Origin: Schistosoma haematobium
Taxonomy: Eukaryota; Platyhelminthes; Trematoda; Strigeidida; Schistosomatidae
NCBI RefSeq assembly: GCF_000699445.3
Contig: NC_067198.1
Span: forward strand, 33,694,536 to 33,758,535
Reading direction: 5' to 3'
Length of the DNA stretch: 64,000 bases
In this document: one piece after another, positions 51,590 through 63,434 of the stretch
Layout: the number at the start of each line of letters is the position of its first letter
How positions within the stretch are numbered: position 1 is the stretch's first letter
Program-made: the position numbers and the translations under genes
The notes under the pieces: generated by a model
What the model was told of the DNA's origin: nothing
Seen by the model: the letters and a program-made list of their open reading frames with translations, nothing else
The model's database searches: none

Positions 51590-51846
51590 TAATGAGACGA
51601 TTGAAGCTAGACCACCATGGAAAACCTGGAAGGCCGTTTCGTCCTAGTATGGAACTCCTCAGCAGCGCGCATCCATGACCCCTCACCACGCGGGGCTCGA
51701 ACCCAGGACCTACTGGCTTCGCGCACGAGCACTTATCCACTAGACCACTGAGCCGGCATTCAACGGTGTTAATGTCTAGCTTCAATCGACTCATGATTTC
51801 AACCTGTGAAATTTCTAAAAACTCTCCACAAAACCCATTCTGATAA
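51590..51846 (-). mobile_element. Family B SINE, minus copy with short inverted right end
   Basis: The minus strand has good A and B boxes (GGTTCGAGCCC), GGATGCGCGCTG and a hammerhead whose core CTGAGGA and GAAA are intact. Nine bases spanning the cleavage site and the stem I 3' strand are deleted (GGCCTTCCAGG). The right end repeats the 3' terminus inverted (GACTCATGATTTCAACCTGT) and continues to CCACAAAACCCATTCTG. Confidence 0.85.
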
Positions 51847-52599
51847 CTAGAATAAATTTTTTTCCATCGATATGTAATTCAAAACAACTGTATCAAAGCT
51901 ACTAGTGGTGTTCCTGTTCCTAAGTCATACTTAGGATAATTTACTGAATATTGGTTATCAACAAATCTAACTGGAAAAACACATTGTTAGCATAAAAGGA
52001 AAACAATTTGTTACGTTTAGGGCAAATTTAATTGATATATGTGATCACTGGTGAAAAATATAATAGTCTAGTAGATGCAACTGAAAAGATTGCTTGTAAG
52101 TAGTATGTTGCGGAACGTGGTGTTGAAGTTGCAACAGTTGTCAGACAGAGAGAAGAATTTCTGTATAATGACAGGATTTTGTAAGTAGAACACTTCGAGA
52201 CCAGACGAGAAAACAACTCCGATTACAGGACACATTAAAAGATACAAATGGATGATTGAAGGTTGTGTATATGTAGTATATGAACTCTGTAAATTCTCGT
52301 AAAGAATATAGAATCCTGTCCACAACCTTTGAAAATAGCTGATAATGAAAACTTCGACAAAATCAGTTTGTGCATTATTTCGATGAGAAATAGACATGTA
52401 GCAACAGAACTATATTAGTGTGATGATAGTTGAGAAGAAAACATAGAACCAATTATTTATTCATTAGTTATTTGGAAAATTAAGAAACTGACAAGATCAG
52501 ACCGATGGATTCAGATGCTGAATATACATTTAATATATTTCACCACAATTCGATTGACATAGGCTTATCCCACTAAACACCTTTGTATTTTGATTAAGA

Positions 52600-53050
52600 C
52601 CATGAACCGATCAATGTAAAACCACCAATGGAAAGCTGGAAGCACTGGAAGACTGTTTTGTTCTGGTATGGTAATGCTCATCAGTGCGTATCAACGATAT
52701 TGCGTGCTGGACTCGGACCCAAGACCTTTAATCTTGCGCGCGGTCGCGTAACCTTTAGACCTCTAGCAGGTATCCAACGGTGTTAGTGTCTAACTTCAAC
52801 CAATCCATGATATTTCACGACCATCTTCACTTGTTTACAGTGTGTAACTGCTTCACACCCGCGTTTGCACGCTGGAATGAAGATCCTGAATCCTAATCAT
52901 ATGTACGAGATCGTAGATGTGCACTCTTGAAGAGCTCCATACTAGGACGGACTGGCTGTCCAATGTTTCTAGGATTTTATTGGTGGTTTAATATTGATCG
53001 ATTCATTTTCTCAATTGAAACTCAACAATCTCCACAAACGCATACTTATA
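52600..53050 (-). mobile_element. Family B SINE, inverted composite, older
   Basis: A minus copy with a decayed hammerhead, tRNA-like part (GGTCCGAGTCCAGC) and 5' block (inverted GATGGTCGTGAAAT) is followed at about 52890 by a plus 3' end (GTAGATGTGCACTCTTGAAG ... GGACTGGCTGTCC) and tail. Both ribozymes have altered cores. Confidence 0.75.
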
Positions 53051-54054
53051 ACTTTGTATTTTTCATTTAGATTTAGTTTTCTGGAAGCAATGTATATTGA
53101 ACATTACAAAGCAATTGTGAATAAACTGATTTGTTCCTTTTAATTACAAATACGTTATCTAAATTTTTATATGGTTTCGAACAAGTTCTCTTGATTTATA
53201 TAACAAAGTTAAAATTTAAATCCTGTGCCTTTACTTGTATGGAAATCTATTACTTCTAAACATCTTATATTCTAAAGTATTACTAACTGGCTTTTGTTAC
53301 AATAAAGCTGAGGATTCGTATAACTGTCAGTAACGACCTAAACTAGATGAAAGTTGATATCATATGGCTAACCGGTATATTTTATTATTTTAACTATAAA
53401 AGTATCACTGTGCTAATGTTTGAGCTTTCTCGTTATGTATATTAAAAGCTGTATTTGGCCAATCTGGTTCATGTACATCTTGAGTGGATTGCTTTAGCGA
53501 AACTAATTGAACAAGCGTCTACACAGACTAAATAACTTGGTGGAAAACTTGCTGGCATTTGAAATGAAAAGTAATAAGTTTGAGTCTTAGTGTAGATATC
53601 AACAATGAGGCAAAAGTACATTCAACTAATAAACACACATTCTGGATTTCTTTGCAAACCACAATCTAATTTTGATATTTCATCATACAAATATGTAAAG
53701 TGATGTTTTAATTATATGGAATTTGTATGCCATAATGTTATATCCCGATAAGAATAATGGATGGTAATTTTTGGGATCCAGTTATGGACCAATACTATGC
53801 GTATATTTTTATCGTGTAATTGTTAAGTAACTAAACTTTTCTTATTCATGTCCCTCTTAGTATGAGTTTTATTTTGACCTATGAACCATTATTATACGAT
53901 TTACCACTCATGAATTATGCTCTGTCTGTTAATCACTACCTCCATCATTCACAGTCATTTTTGGCCAAATATTGTACAAATGTTATTTTCTATTTTATGG
54001 TACGTTGTGATCTGTTTGGTTGGTATATGAATCCCGTATGTTTGAAATAAATGA

Positions 54055-54250
54055 TTCATATTGCAGAGACTGAGATTGGTGTTCTGAACTTAACTGGCTG
54101 GGCTAGGCGGAAAGCAGGACCAATGAGGACTCTAGGCTGCTCAAACGTGTTTTATGCATCACTGATTCGGTCAATAATTCGCTGCTCTCCGATTGGCGAT
54201 ATCGTTGAGTTATACAATAAACAGGGCACACAAGTTCCCAAGTTATAACA
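54055..54250 (+). repeat. Dispersed repeat, family C (copy 2)
   Basis: Matches the reverse complement of 10256-10410. The 65-codon open frame across it has no protein similarity that I recognise and is not conserved in the other copy. Confidence 0.6.
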
Positions 54251-54254
54251 CATA

Positions 54255-55320
54255 AAAACAGAGATAACAATAAAGTTGCTCAGAAAAACTTCTGACAACC
54301 CAAATTTGTTAAAATCATTGAATAACTAAGTATTTCTCATGATCATTACTAGATTATCAATGATGTATTGTTGAGGAAGGTGATCATTCAACAGTCTAAT
54401 GTTTTATTAATAATTTATTATACTACATACACATATCAGAATTTCAACAATAAACCTATACCTAAGTACTGTAATTTTCAGTGAGTGGATTTAATATAGC
54501 CATATAAATTAATAACTATTTAACAATAATATTAATTACCCTAGCAACTGAACGAATTTACTTTTCCAATAAGTTTATTCATCATCATTACACTTCATAT
54601 GATGACTGATTTATTGATTTTCATCCTATTAATTATTAATATACAATAATGTGCAAATTCGGGACCTTAATAGTTATTTTATTACCTACATTTTTATCCT
54701 TTATAAAATATGTTATTTTACAAATAGTTCATGATCATGTTATATTCATTAAATATTTTGTATATATGTGGTGTATGGTACCTATGTCAACAGACATATG
54801 CAGTACATAACATTAAATGGAAGTGGAAAACCTAGAGGCAGAAGGCTCTGAAGGTCAACTTGAAAAATATAGACAACAAGAGAAAGGAGTTGTGATTTGA
54901 AAGAATCATATAGAATATGAAGGACAAATGATAGAATTTCTCAAAAGGAGTATTCAATGTATGGTTCTTATATTTTCCCAAGAGATTCTGTAACTTTGTA
55001 TTAAAACGCATCTGGTTGTCCCCACCTGTGTTCTTGTTCATTACACATAAATTTAACAATTAATCAGTAATAGACAATATCGTCTTATTTGATCATTACC
55101 ACTGTTTTAGTTTTACAGAGCAGTTTAAAACTCCAGCACTAAGCTTAGCCACTCAGTGTACTTTGTTTAATGTAAGATGTTTATAAGTAGTGAATAGGTA
55201 CAATTTCCTGTTGAATAAATTCGTACATAAATGTAAACCAAGAAATCCTACAGATCGTTTTTATTGATTCAGCAAATTTTGTACATAAACAACGATTTTA
55301 TCCTTTTAAAATACAATTAT
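54255..55320. other. Intergenic, nothing recognised
   Basis: AT-rich; the minus-strand open frame at 54832-55059 shows no family features. Confidence 0.5.
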
Positions 55321-55323
55321 GTG

Positions 55324-55446
55324 AACTATGGAATGTGAGATGGTGGAGAAGATTTGTAGCTCAGGTGGATGATTTTGATGGAGTTTTGTTCTTCGACCAA
55401 ACCATCCAGCTCAGAGAACAAAATTCCATCAAAAACTATGGAATGT
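55324..55446. mobile_element. Foldback family F, copy F3 with perfect 13-bp target-site duplication
   Basis: AACTATGGAATGT occurs at 55324-55336 and 55434-55446 and brackets a 97-base element. Inside, 55373-55391 pairs with 55416-55434 (one mismatch). The left side carries the extension GTAGCTCAGGTGGATGA seen in F1. The central part with the hammerhead is mostly deleted; the right half resumes at CGACCAAACC, just past the cleavage site. Confidence 0.9.
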
Positions 55447-56249
55447 ATTAGTCTTATTACATTTAATAAGTTAAAATTTGAAGTTCAAATACATAATCAA
55501 AAGATGTTAGAGATCAGCCTAGTTACAAAATCATTTCATGAACTTTCATCGAAGCAGTAAATCATAGTTACTAATCATTTAACATTATATAACTTTTTCT
55601 CTAGATAAATTGAACTTACTTTACTGGATTTAGAAGAAACGTTCATTGTTGACATTTCATTTTTCTTCATTTTCATTCGTTTATTATAAGCTTCTATACT
55701 GAAAAAAGAGATCAACTTGAATATGTAGGACAACTGTTAAATGAAACTGATGAAAACTATCTATTAAATTTAGATGAATTTAGATAGAGAAAACTATGTG
55801 TTTAAGTGTATAGTTCTCGAAATTGTACTATTATTGATGTTTAGCTTGACAATAAGATATAGTCATTTACAAAATAATTGCAATTACGAATTGATGTCAG
55901 TTAAAGAACCATTAAAATCCAAAGAGCAGCGGTAACTATTTAGTCTTACTTCAATTTAACTCAGTAAACTTGTAAAGTGTTATGGGATTAGTAACTAACT
56001 AAACAATTAAGTGATCATCAGTTGTAATATTTGCGCGATTTCAAAAGTCCCCACAACCGTCATACAGCATTACTTACATGAATGTGATTCACTACCGTTA
56101 ATAGTCATACATAATTAACAAATTATCAGTGTATTGACTGTAGATATTACTGTAGTATATTATGTTAATATCATTACCATAAGTTTTTTCGAACCACAAA
56201 TCCTGATATGTTGAAGAGTAAGTTTCTGCAAATGTTTTAAGTTTTCGTT

Positions 56250-56960
56250 TTTTGTATGAAGTATTTGTCAAGATATGGAGAGCGAAACGAAGTAAAGGTG
56301 ATAGCATAGAACTCCAAAATGACCTGAAGAAATTATCTAAATGGTCTCAAACCTGGCAGTTGCCAATGACTACTTCCAAGTGTATTGTGACGCATATCGG
56401 TCATCAAGGTACAGATACATACACGATGAATAACACTGAGCTACCTGTTGTCCAGACACACAATGACTAAGAAGTCATCGTCAGCTAAGACTTAAAGACT
56501 ATTGCACACTGCCGTGCAATAGCCGCCAAAGGTTTTAGAACTTTATCGTCAATACGTAGGGCTTTTTGTCATGTCGATGCTAAAACGCTTTTGACTTCGT
56601 ATACAGTGTTCGTACTTCTTAAACTTGAGTACTGCATACAAGCTGCTAGCCCCTGCCTAAAAAAAAGACAGTGAGCATTTGGAAAAGGTTCAGATAACAG
56701 CAACTAAGCTGATTCCCGGAATAACAAAGCTCCCATATGATGCTCGACTGGCCAAGCTAAACCTATTCCCGTTGTCATATCGAAGAACTAGAGGCGACTT
56801 GATGACAGTTTTCAAATTGCTTAGTGATAAATTTCACCTGATATGCCCTCATTTTTCTTGTCTTCCAAAACAGAGAATTTACGAGGACACTCCAAAAAAG
56901 TTCACAAGCCCAGGACAATTACACTTATGGCTAACAGTAGTTGTAGAGTTATTATAGTGC
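56250..56960 (+). pseudogene. CR1/jockey-like reverse transcriptase, 3' fragment
   Basis: Coding blocks appear in shifting frames: KIWRAKRSKGDSIELQNDLK and LSKWSQTWQLPMTTSKC (RT palm/thumb region), then TIAHCRAIAAKGFRTLSSIR, HVDAKTLLTSYTVFV, LEYCIQAASPCLKK, MEKVQITATKLIPGITKLPY, LNLFPLSYRRTRGDLMTVFK and ENLRGHSKKVHKPR. This is the C-terminal third of a jockey/CR1-type RT, common in schistosomes. Stops and frameshifts at several places; the catalytic motif lies upstream of the break and is absent. Confidence 0.88.
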
Positions 56961-57099
56961 CATTTCAATATATATTCCAAGTTACTATATCTGACTCCCA
57001 TAAACATGGCAACACATGTATCTGGATACAAACACTAGTAATCTATGAAAATCAAATAGCATATAACCACTTATACATATATACAATCAATAGATAATG

Positions 57100-58400
57100 T
57101 CTGTTTCCCTTGTTTTCAACTATTTATATGAATCAGTTAACTAACGTATACACTACCTTCATCAAAATGTAATATACATTAAATAGTGTAAATGATAAAT
57201 AAAGCACAATTCATGTTTGACATGATTGTTTATACAGTTAGTTAGTATTTCTATTCCATCTACTTACGACAAATGGTTCATTAATCAATATTAATAACAT
57301 AATCTTTATTTACGAAACACATATACACTACTGACATGTTATGTTTAACCGGATACAAATATCAATAAGAAACATTAAATTATTTGTATAATTTAATATT
57401 TATTAGACTACGATCAATGTTCCAGTGGCTATTGTGATTTTTTTTCTAAACCTAACAAAGTATTGATCAAATAACATCACTGATGTTATTATAGCAACTA
57501 CACTACGATTAATTATTGTTAAGCCCTTTTATTAACTTATTTGACAGACAATGTTATTCGAGCAGTAACACTCGTCTATTTCTGTATACTATGATGATAA
57601 TTATCTTGTATTTATATATATACGTGCATGGTTGATCACATGACAGCCTACATATTCGCTTGAATATCGCTTAATGATTCATTCTCTTCGCCATGTAAAT
57701 ATGTACTGGGATCCTATTAACTGCCTTTTCATTGCCTGACTGTGCCTTGACTCGATTTGACCATAAATTCATCTCTGTATTCCCTCCCTCGCACACACGC
57801 ACATTAGCCTATCTTCTCCATATTCGTTTGATATGCTTGTGGCTTTATTGTCTGTGCTATCTGCTAACAAACTGTAGTTGCTGCTTCTTATTGCCTTCTG
57901 AATTCAAACATCGTTGTGGATTTATATGCTGACGATTATCAAGGTGATTGACTGACAAAGTTAATCCATTACTATATTAATTATAAATATCAATATTATT
58001 TATTCTTTTTAATTATCTATAAAACGAGTATTTCGATTGAAAGTTTGAATATTTTTGTTTGAATTTATTCACAGTTTTATGATCAATCAACTGTGATTAT
58101 TTTCGAAATTTGGATAAACATTTGCAATTTACAAATGTAATTAGTTTTTGTACAGTATTCTCATACAATTTTATCCCCTAAATATGTCCATATTATTGAT
58201 ATCAGGATTCAATATTATAAAATGAACCTGGGATGAGATAACTTTATGATGAAATGTTAGTTTAAGGGTAATTTCATTAATGAAGACCAATTAAAATTCA
58301 TAAGCGATACTTAGCTGCCTATTTTTAGTCTGAAACTACTCGGTTTATTGAACTTTTTGCATTAAACAAAGATGTAAAATCACAGAGCGTCTACGTAAAA
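57100..58400. other. Intergenic, nothing certain
   Basis: AT-rich. 57700-57940 is richer in C (CCCTCCCTCGCACACACGCA) and has a 66-codon open frame with many Leu/Cys, but no family feature. It may be a repeat tail. Confidence 0.45.
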
Positions 58401-58410
58401 CTTGAAAACC

Positions 58411-58620
58411 ATATATTAAATACATTATTTGTATATCTTCCTTCAGTTGTCATTTATATACTGCGTGATTCTTTCATTTCTGTTGTGAATAAATTTTTTC
58501 TCAGTTTCTCTTCCTGTTTTTTAATTCAATCTTCTTCTAAGAATCATTGCTCTTCAGGTTGTTGCTACATACTACTTATATTGGTAAACAGAAGTAATAC
58601 GCAACACACTACACTCTTGC
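58411..58620 (+). repeat. Dispersed repeat D (copy 2)
   Basis: Same-orientation match to 16414-16625 (ends in TGCTACATACTACTTATAT). It is followed at 58640-58800 by GTTATAAATACCTCCCACTT, which looks promoter-like but is unsupported. Confidence 0.6.
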
Positions 58621-58799
58621 CACTAGGTTAGTAGGGTTTAAGAACCTTCCAGAAGCCCACGGGCATTTGAAATGTTATAAATACCTCCCACTTTCTGTAC
58701 ACAAATGAATCTTCGGATTTCAGGACCCTTCTCTAATGTTCAAGACGTCGTGTAAATTTAACCTAGTGTTATTAGAAGAGCATAAGAAACCGATTCAAG

Positions 58800-60030
58800 C
58801 GTTCTGATAAAAGATTCATCAGTTACATCAGTGCATGTTTTAACGGTAAAAAAAATTGTTAAATATTGACACACTAATTAACGATTTGGAAAAATACTCG
58901 AATCAATAAATATTTCAAGAATTTAAAAGTTACCAGAATGAGATATCATAAAGCTGAGTTATCCTTTCATGACTATAAACTTAAGCTTTTAGGATATTAT
59001 TTGTACAGTTTAATTGCTCATTAATAATAACCTGAAATAAGGGAATTTTCTCATGTGAAATCATTCATCATGCGCGTATTTCATTCAGTATGTGTAACTT
59101 TATCTACTAAATACACTGAATGAACTACTACTTAAATCACTTTTATGTAATTTCTAACATGTCACAGTTACTAACCCTGTATCTTTAACATTTATTCAAT
59201 TCAACTACGCCATAGGAATAGACAATTGTTTAAAATGTCATAATCTATTAAATCAATAACAACTACTGTTAATGTATATTTATAATAAATTAGAACGTCG
59301 TAAACAGTGGAATTATGAAGGTGGGCATAAATTACATTTGGTTACAACAAACCACAATAAAACACAACAACTTATCAATTCCTGTCTAGTTTCATGCAAC
59401 CGAATCCTTTAATTAATAAATGTAAACAGAGATAGAACAACATTTGCGGAATAAAATGAATCCATCAGTCTATTTCACAGCTGCATACAACTTAAAATTA
59501 CAATTATTAAAATAATTCTTAACATATGTTTAACACACTTCAGTTTATGAAGTTTTGATAAATGTCTAAAGCGTAACCAAAATTGTAATAATAAGAAAAA
59601 TAGGGATCTAAAACGCATGGATAATTATAGTCATGATCGATGTGTATTTATATGTTGGAAAGTAGTAATGGAGAATAGAACAGATGTTATAGTTCCCAGT
59701 GGGCATAATCAAGATAAAGAAGGTTATGTACAGGGGTTATGAAACCAACGAGTGATTGGGTAGTCCCTTAACATAGTAAAAAACAAAATAAATACGTATA
59801 TGAACGTTAATAAGATTATGTAAGAAATGAATATCAGAAGACGAATAAAAAAGGGGAGAAGGTTGAAAATAATTGGTAAAGGTTATTTGACAAACATCCA
59901 GTCACCACGTCAAATGAAGGTTAATCATACTATCCTTCTAGGTACGTGGGTCAGGTCAGAAACGTTTGATAACGATTTCCTCCGCAAAACAGAGTGATAT
60001 TGGTGACTTTTTGTGTGTTAATGATTTTAA
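58800..60030. other. Intergenic, nothing recognised
   Basis: AT-rich sequence without recognisable features. Confidence 0.5.
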
Positions 60031-60039
60031 ATGTATTAC

Positions 60040-61675
60040 ATAAAAAATCATTTCATCCAGGTATCTGGGAAATGCATTCGTAAAGACTTTACTCCGTTGC
60101 ATCCAGAAATGTGTTCAAAAGTACTAGTATGGATCCTTCTACCGGTCCTTTCTATATACTTGCTACCACAGGTACATGTAAATCTATGTATGCGATTCGA
60201 GCTGACGTCGGAAGGATACTGATCTACCTCTGAATGGTACAACGAACACTTGGTGTTGTATGATGAGATCGATTGTGCATCATAGAAGCTTCTTTTCAAC
60301 GCCACGTTGATTCTCCTATACATTTTTCCTAAAATCTCATATCCTTCAAAAGGAAGACGAATGAAAACTAGTTTTTACCAACAGTTGGTTTTTGATCATC
60401 ATTAGAATATTCTTCTCCAAATTCCGCAATACATCTCTTTGAGTATTCATGTCTTAAGTAGTATTTTTCTACAATAGCCAGTTAGTCGTTCATTTTATCA
60501 CGTTGCCATAACAATCTAGCTCTACCGAATAGCCCTTTTACCAGAAATATTTTGTAGCTGTTTTGGAGATGTCAGTCCCCCAGAAATCATTTAGTGAACG
60601 TCTTGACATTGACATCTTGTTTTTGAAATTTTAATTACTCGTTTTCACGCTAAACGCGCCCATTTTAACGTTCAGGTTGTATTTCCCACTTGGAAGAACC
60701 CTAAGTTTTACTGGTTTGTTGCCTTTTTTATTACCATATTTTGTGACTGTTCCAAATGACCTTCTTATGCTTCATATATACGCTTGAGTTGTATGCTTTT
60801 TTGTTTGTGCTTTCAGCTGCTTGAAGAATACACCTTTCCCTTTTCTAAACCTGGTCTTCTACCTCTGGTTAGCACATCTGGGGTGCATTAGAATAATTTA
60901 GATTGTCTTGTCGTTGTATTTCTGACCCTTCGTTACGTTCGCCAATTGAGGTGATCTCGTAATCTCTTCAAACATAGCAAACTGGTAGGGAAAAAGGTGT
61001 TGCAGTTTAACTACTGTCAGTTAACCTCTCTTTACACATACTTATCTCAAAACTTCCGTCGTTTTTCTTTCTTGCACTAAGATCTATAAATAAATTGTAG
61101 TAGTTATCGCTTTCATATTCCTTTGTAAACGTTATGCTGCTGAATCGACTGATAACCGATAAGCGTTCTCAATATCATCACAGATAATGAACGTATCATC
61201 GATTTATCTAGAACAGAATGTTATGTTGTGGTTTCCGTATTTTAGTTTTGTTTGCTCTAGGCTAGTTATAAAGACTGTTTTTGATTGTTGAAGTAGAATC
61301 TACCTTCAATTTACCAACCTGCAATCATGATGTATTGTTAAGAAGCTGGAACATTTCATTCACATAATCTATTTGATTCATTACTACAACACCGAAACCT
61401 TCATCTGGTCTTATAATAATTATTTTATTATTCTTTGTAAATTCCTCGATGTTGACAATATGTTACTTCGTCAAAAGTTTCGGACGTAGAGTTGTAGAGA
61501 TATAGTGTTGAGTTGCAATATCAATCATTTTGGATTTGACACAACCTTTTCTATTTCATTCATTTTTGTATTGATTGCTTGAATCTTCCCATTGCATTTG
61601 ATCAGTCACTTATTGGTATATGTGCATCCTTTACGGATTGTCTCGATATTGTTTTCAGTAGCAAGCATTATAAAC
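60040..61675 (-). pseudogene. Penelope-like element remnant with RT and GIY-YIG parts
   Basis: Read on the minus strand from 61675 downward. A leader (GGATGCACATATACCAATAA) comes first. RT block NNKIIIIRPDEGFGVVVMNQ follows near 61430. Near 61205 the palm motif IDDTFIICDDIENAYR appears, with a stop codon where the Tyr of YIDD should be. FTKEYESDNYYNLFIDL follows, and finally (60323-60048) RFTCTCGSKYIERTGRRIHT, a GIY-YIG nuclease with cysteine ligands. Many stops and frameshifts break it. Together these parts define a PLE, a retroelement class that encodes RT plus GIY-YIG nuclease. It is a different lineage from the one at 13-14 kb, and its 5' side is joined to an Smα-like unit (61676-62045). 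Confidence 0.8.
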
Positions 61676-62045
61676 TGAGATGATGGTAGGTATCAGTGGA
61701 ATCCAGAACGCGTGTTTCGTCTTATTTGAGACTCGTTAGCTAGATGTGCCTGCATATGAGTTGGTGTTCACTCCGAGATTCGAACCCAGTATCGATCCCC
61801 TCAGAGGCCATCAAATTATCCACTTAGCTACTGAGTTCTGATAACCACTACCTTGTGTAATGGGGTGAAGTTTAATTCATTTTTGTATTGGTTCCTTGAA
61901 TATTTCCATTGATGTTTAGGACTGCAATTGATAAGTCTCTTATTGGCATATCAAATCTGGGATGCCGAAACATTCAGCTGACGAGTCCCAAATAGGACGA
62001 AGTGCACGTCCAGGCTTCCACTGCCAGCTACCATCATCTCAGCTT
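61676..62045 (-). mobile_element. Smα-like unit (family A) joined to the PLE 5' side
   Basis: The minus strand gives leader (GCCAATAAGAGACTTATCAA, AACATCAATGG), TTAAACTTCACCCC, A box (TAGCTAAGTGG), B box GGGTTCGAATCTC (61775-61787) and a hammerhead near 61690-61740. After it TAATGCTTGCTACTGAAAAC leads into the PLE. A plus-oriented hammerhead end (about 61965-62035) closes the other side. The minus ribozyme core is CTAACGA (G5 lost), although stem II has changed on both sides to GTCT/AGAC. The plus one keeps CTGACGA but has GAAG and a poor stem I. Confidence 0.8.
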
Positions 62046-62715
62046 TTTTATTTTAGTCTATAGGTTCTAGGTGATAAACCTGTCGGTACAGCATTTCAAA
62101 TTGCATCTTTGCATTAGTTTTGTTGAGATTTTTATATAAATAATTATAATAAATTCAAGAGAGCGAGAGCGTCTTTCTCAACTTTGTTTAGTTTTATACT
62201 GGACAAATCATGAATATATTTTTTCGGCATATTCAGGAAATTCTTCATAGATTGTTTTTTTTTTAATTAAGGATTTCATGAATTAAAGTGTGTTAAAACA
62301 TGTGTTCATAATTATATTATTAATTGTAATTTTAGGTCGTATGCAGTTGATGGGAAAATTTCACGAAAAAGAATGAATTCAATTTATTAACAAAACCTTG
62401 TTTTCCGTGCCCTGTTTAGTTGGTTCGATGTTGAACATATGTGCTCTATAAAAATCATTCATTTACCTCTTTTGTGATTTTTGACTAACTCTCAAACAAA
62501 CGTCTGTTTTATGACGAAAATGATCTGAATCGTCAAATAAAAGACTTATACCTATTTGCAATCTTAAACGGATATCTGTTCAGATGAATCTATTTCACTA
62601 TCATTAACTCCGTTAATCGAATAAATCAGTTAGATAAGTCATAAAAGCTGCAAGTAAATACATTTACATGTAAAAGAAATCTGAGCGGCGTCACATTTTT
62701 TTTAAATTAAGAGTT
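62046..62715. other. Intergenic, nothing recognised
   Basis: AT-rich sequence between the Smα-like unit and the next family B SINE. Confidence 0.5.
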
Positions 62716-62719
62716 TTTG

Positions 62720-63055
62720 AAACTAGACCACCATGGAAAACTTGGAAGCACTGGACGGCCGTTTCGTCCTAGTATGGGACTCCTCAGCAGTGCGCATTCA
62801 CGAACCCGCCCCCACACAGCGGGATTCGAACCCAGGACCTACTGGTCTCGCGCGCGAGCACTTAACAATTAGACCACTGAGCCGGCATCTGACGGTGTTA
62901 ATATCCAACTTCAACCAATCAACGAAGTTGGGCCACTGTATACCATTGTCTTAAGTGAGCTGATACCTCACAACAGACCTGGTTGAACTCCACTGGTGAC
63001 GGCTTTTTACTAGAACTCCAGGAGTATCTCTTGAAGTCAGTCACCAGTGAGCAGA
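62720..63055 (-). mobile_element. Family B SINE, best-preserved minus copy
   Basis: Reads on the minus strand through CACTGGTGACTGACTTCAAG, GAGTTCAACCAGGTCTGTTG, the A-box region, B box GGGTTCGAATCCCGC, GAATGCGCACTG and an intact hammerhead (62748-62793), then GGTTTTCCATGGTGG-like tail, cut at about 62720. Low divergence suggests a recent insertion. A second copy follows directly at 63064. Confidence 0.88.
62748..62793 (-). ncRNA. Hammerhead ribozyme of family B, fully canonical
   Basis: Minus strand: stem I GCACTG/CAGTGC (six pairs), core CTGAGGA, stem II GTCC/GGAC with loop CATACTA, GAAA, stem III ACGG/CCGT without a real loop, triplet GTC. All required core bases are present and N7 is G. 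Predicted to self-cleave after the C of GTC. By-eye fold; the minimal stem III may require dimer formation. Confidence 0.8.
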
Positions 63056-63063
63056 TGATTATT

Positions 63064-63434
63064 ATCAGAAGGAGTTTGTGGAGATTTGAGAAATTTTACT
63101 GGTTGAAATCATGAGTCATTTGAAGCTAGACCACCATGGATAACCTGGAAGCACTGGTATACGGTGGCGCAACTTCGTGGATTGGTTGAAGTTAGACATT
63201 AACACCGTTGGATACCGGCTCAGTAGTCCAATGGTTAAGTGCTCGCGCGCGAAGCCAGTGGGTCCTGGGTTCGAATGCCGCGGGGTGCGAGGTCGTGGAT
63301 GCGCACTGCTGAGAAGTCCCATGTTGGGACGAAACGGCCTTCCAGTGCTTCCAGGTTTTCCATGGTGGTCTAGCTTCAACTAACTCATGACTTCAATCTG
63401 TGAAATTTCTAAAATCTCCACAAACCCCTTCTGT
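63064..63434 (+). mobile_element. Family B SINE, plus copy with long terminal inverted ends
   Basis: The left end (63064 to about 63152) is the element's 3' terminus inverted: CAGAAGGAGTTTGTGGAGAT through GGAAGCACTGG. It joins the middle block GGTGGCGCAACTTCGTGGAT and a plus copy with A and B boxes (GGGTTCGAATGCC), a hammerhead (63303-63350) and the tail ending CTCCACAAACCCCTTCTG. The ribozyme core is CTGAGAA (63309-63315; G8 is A). Confidence 0.88.

Noticed and set aside
58640..58800. TATA-like promoter (GTTATAAATACCTCCC) or LTR start
   Set aside because: No downstream gene, no matching second LTR and no start features; TATA-like strings are common in AT-rich DNA.
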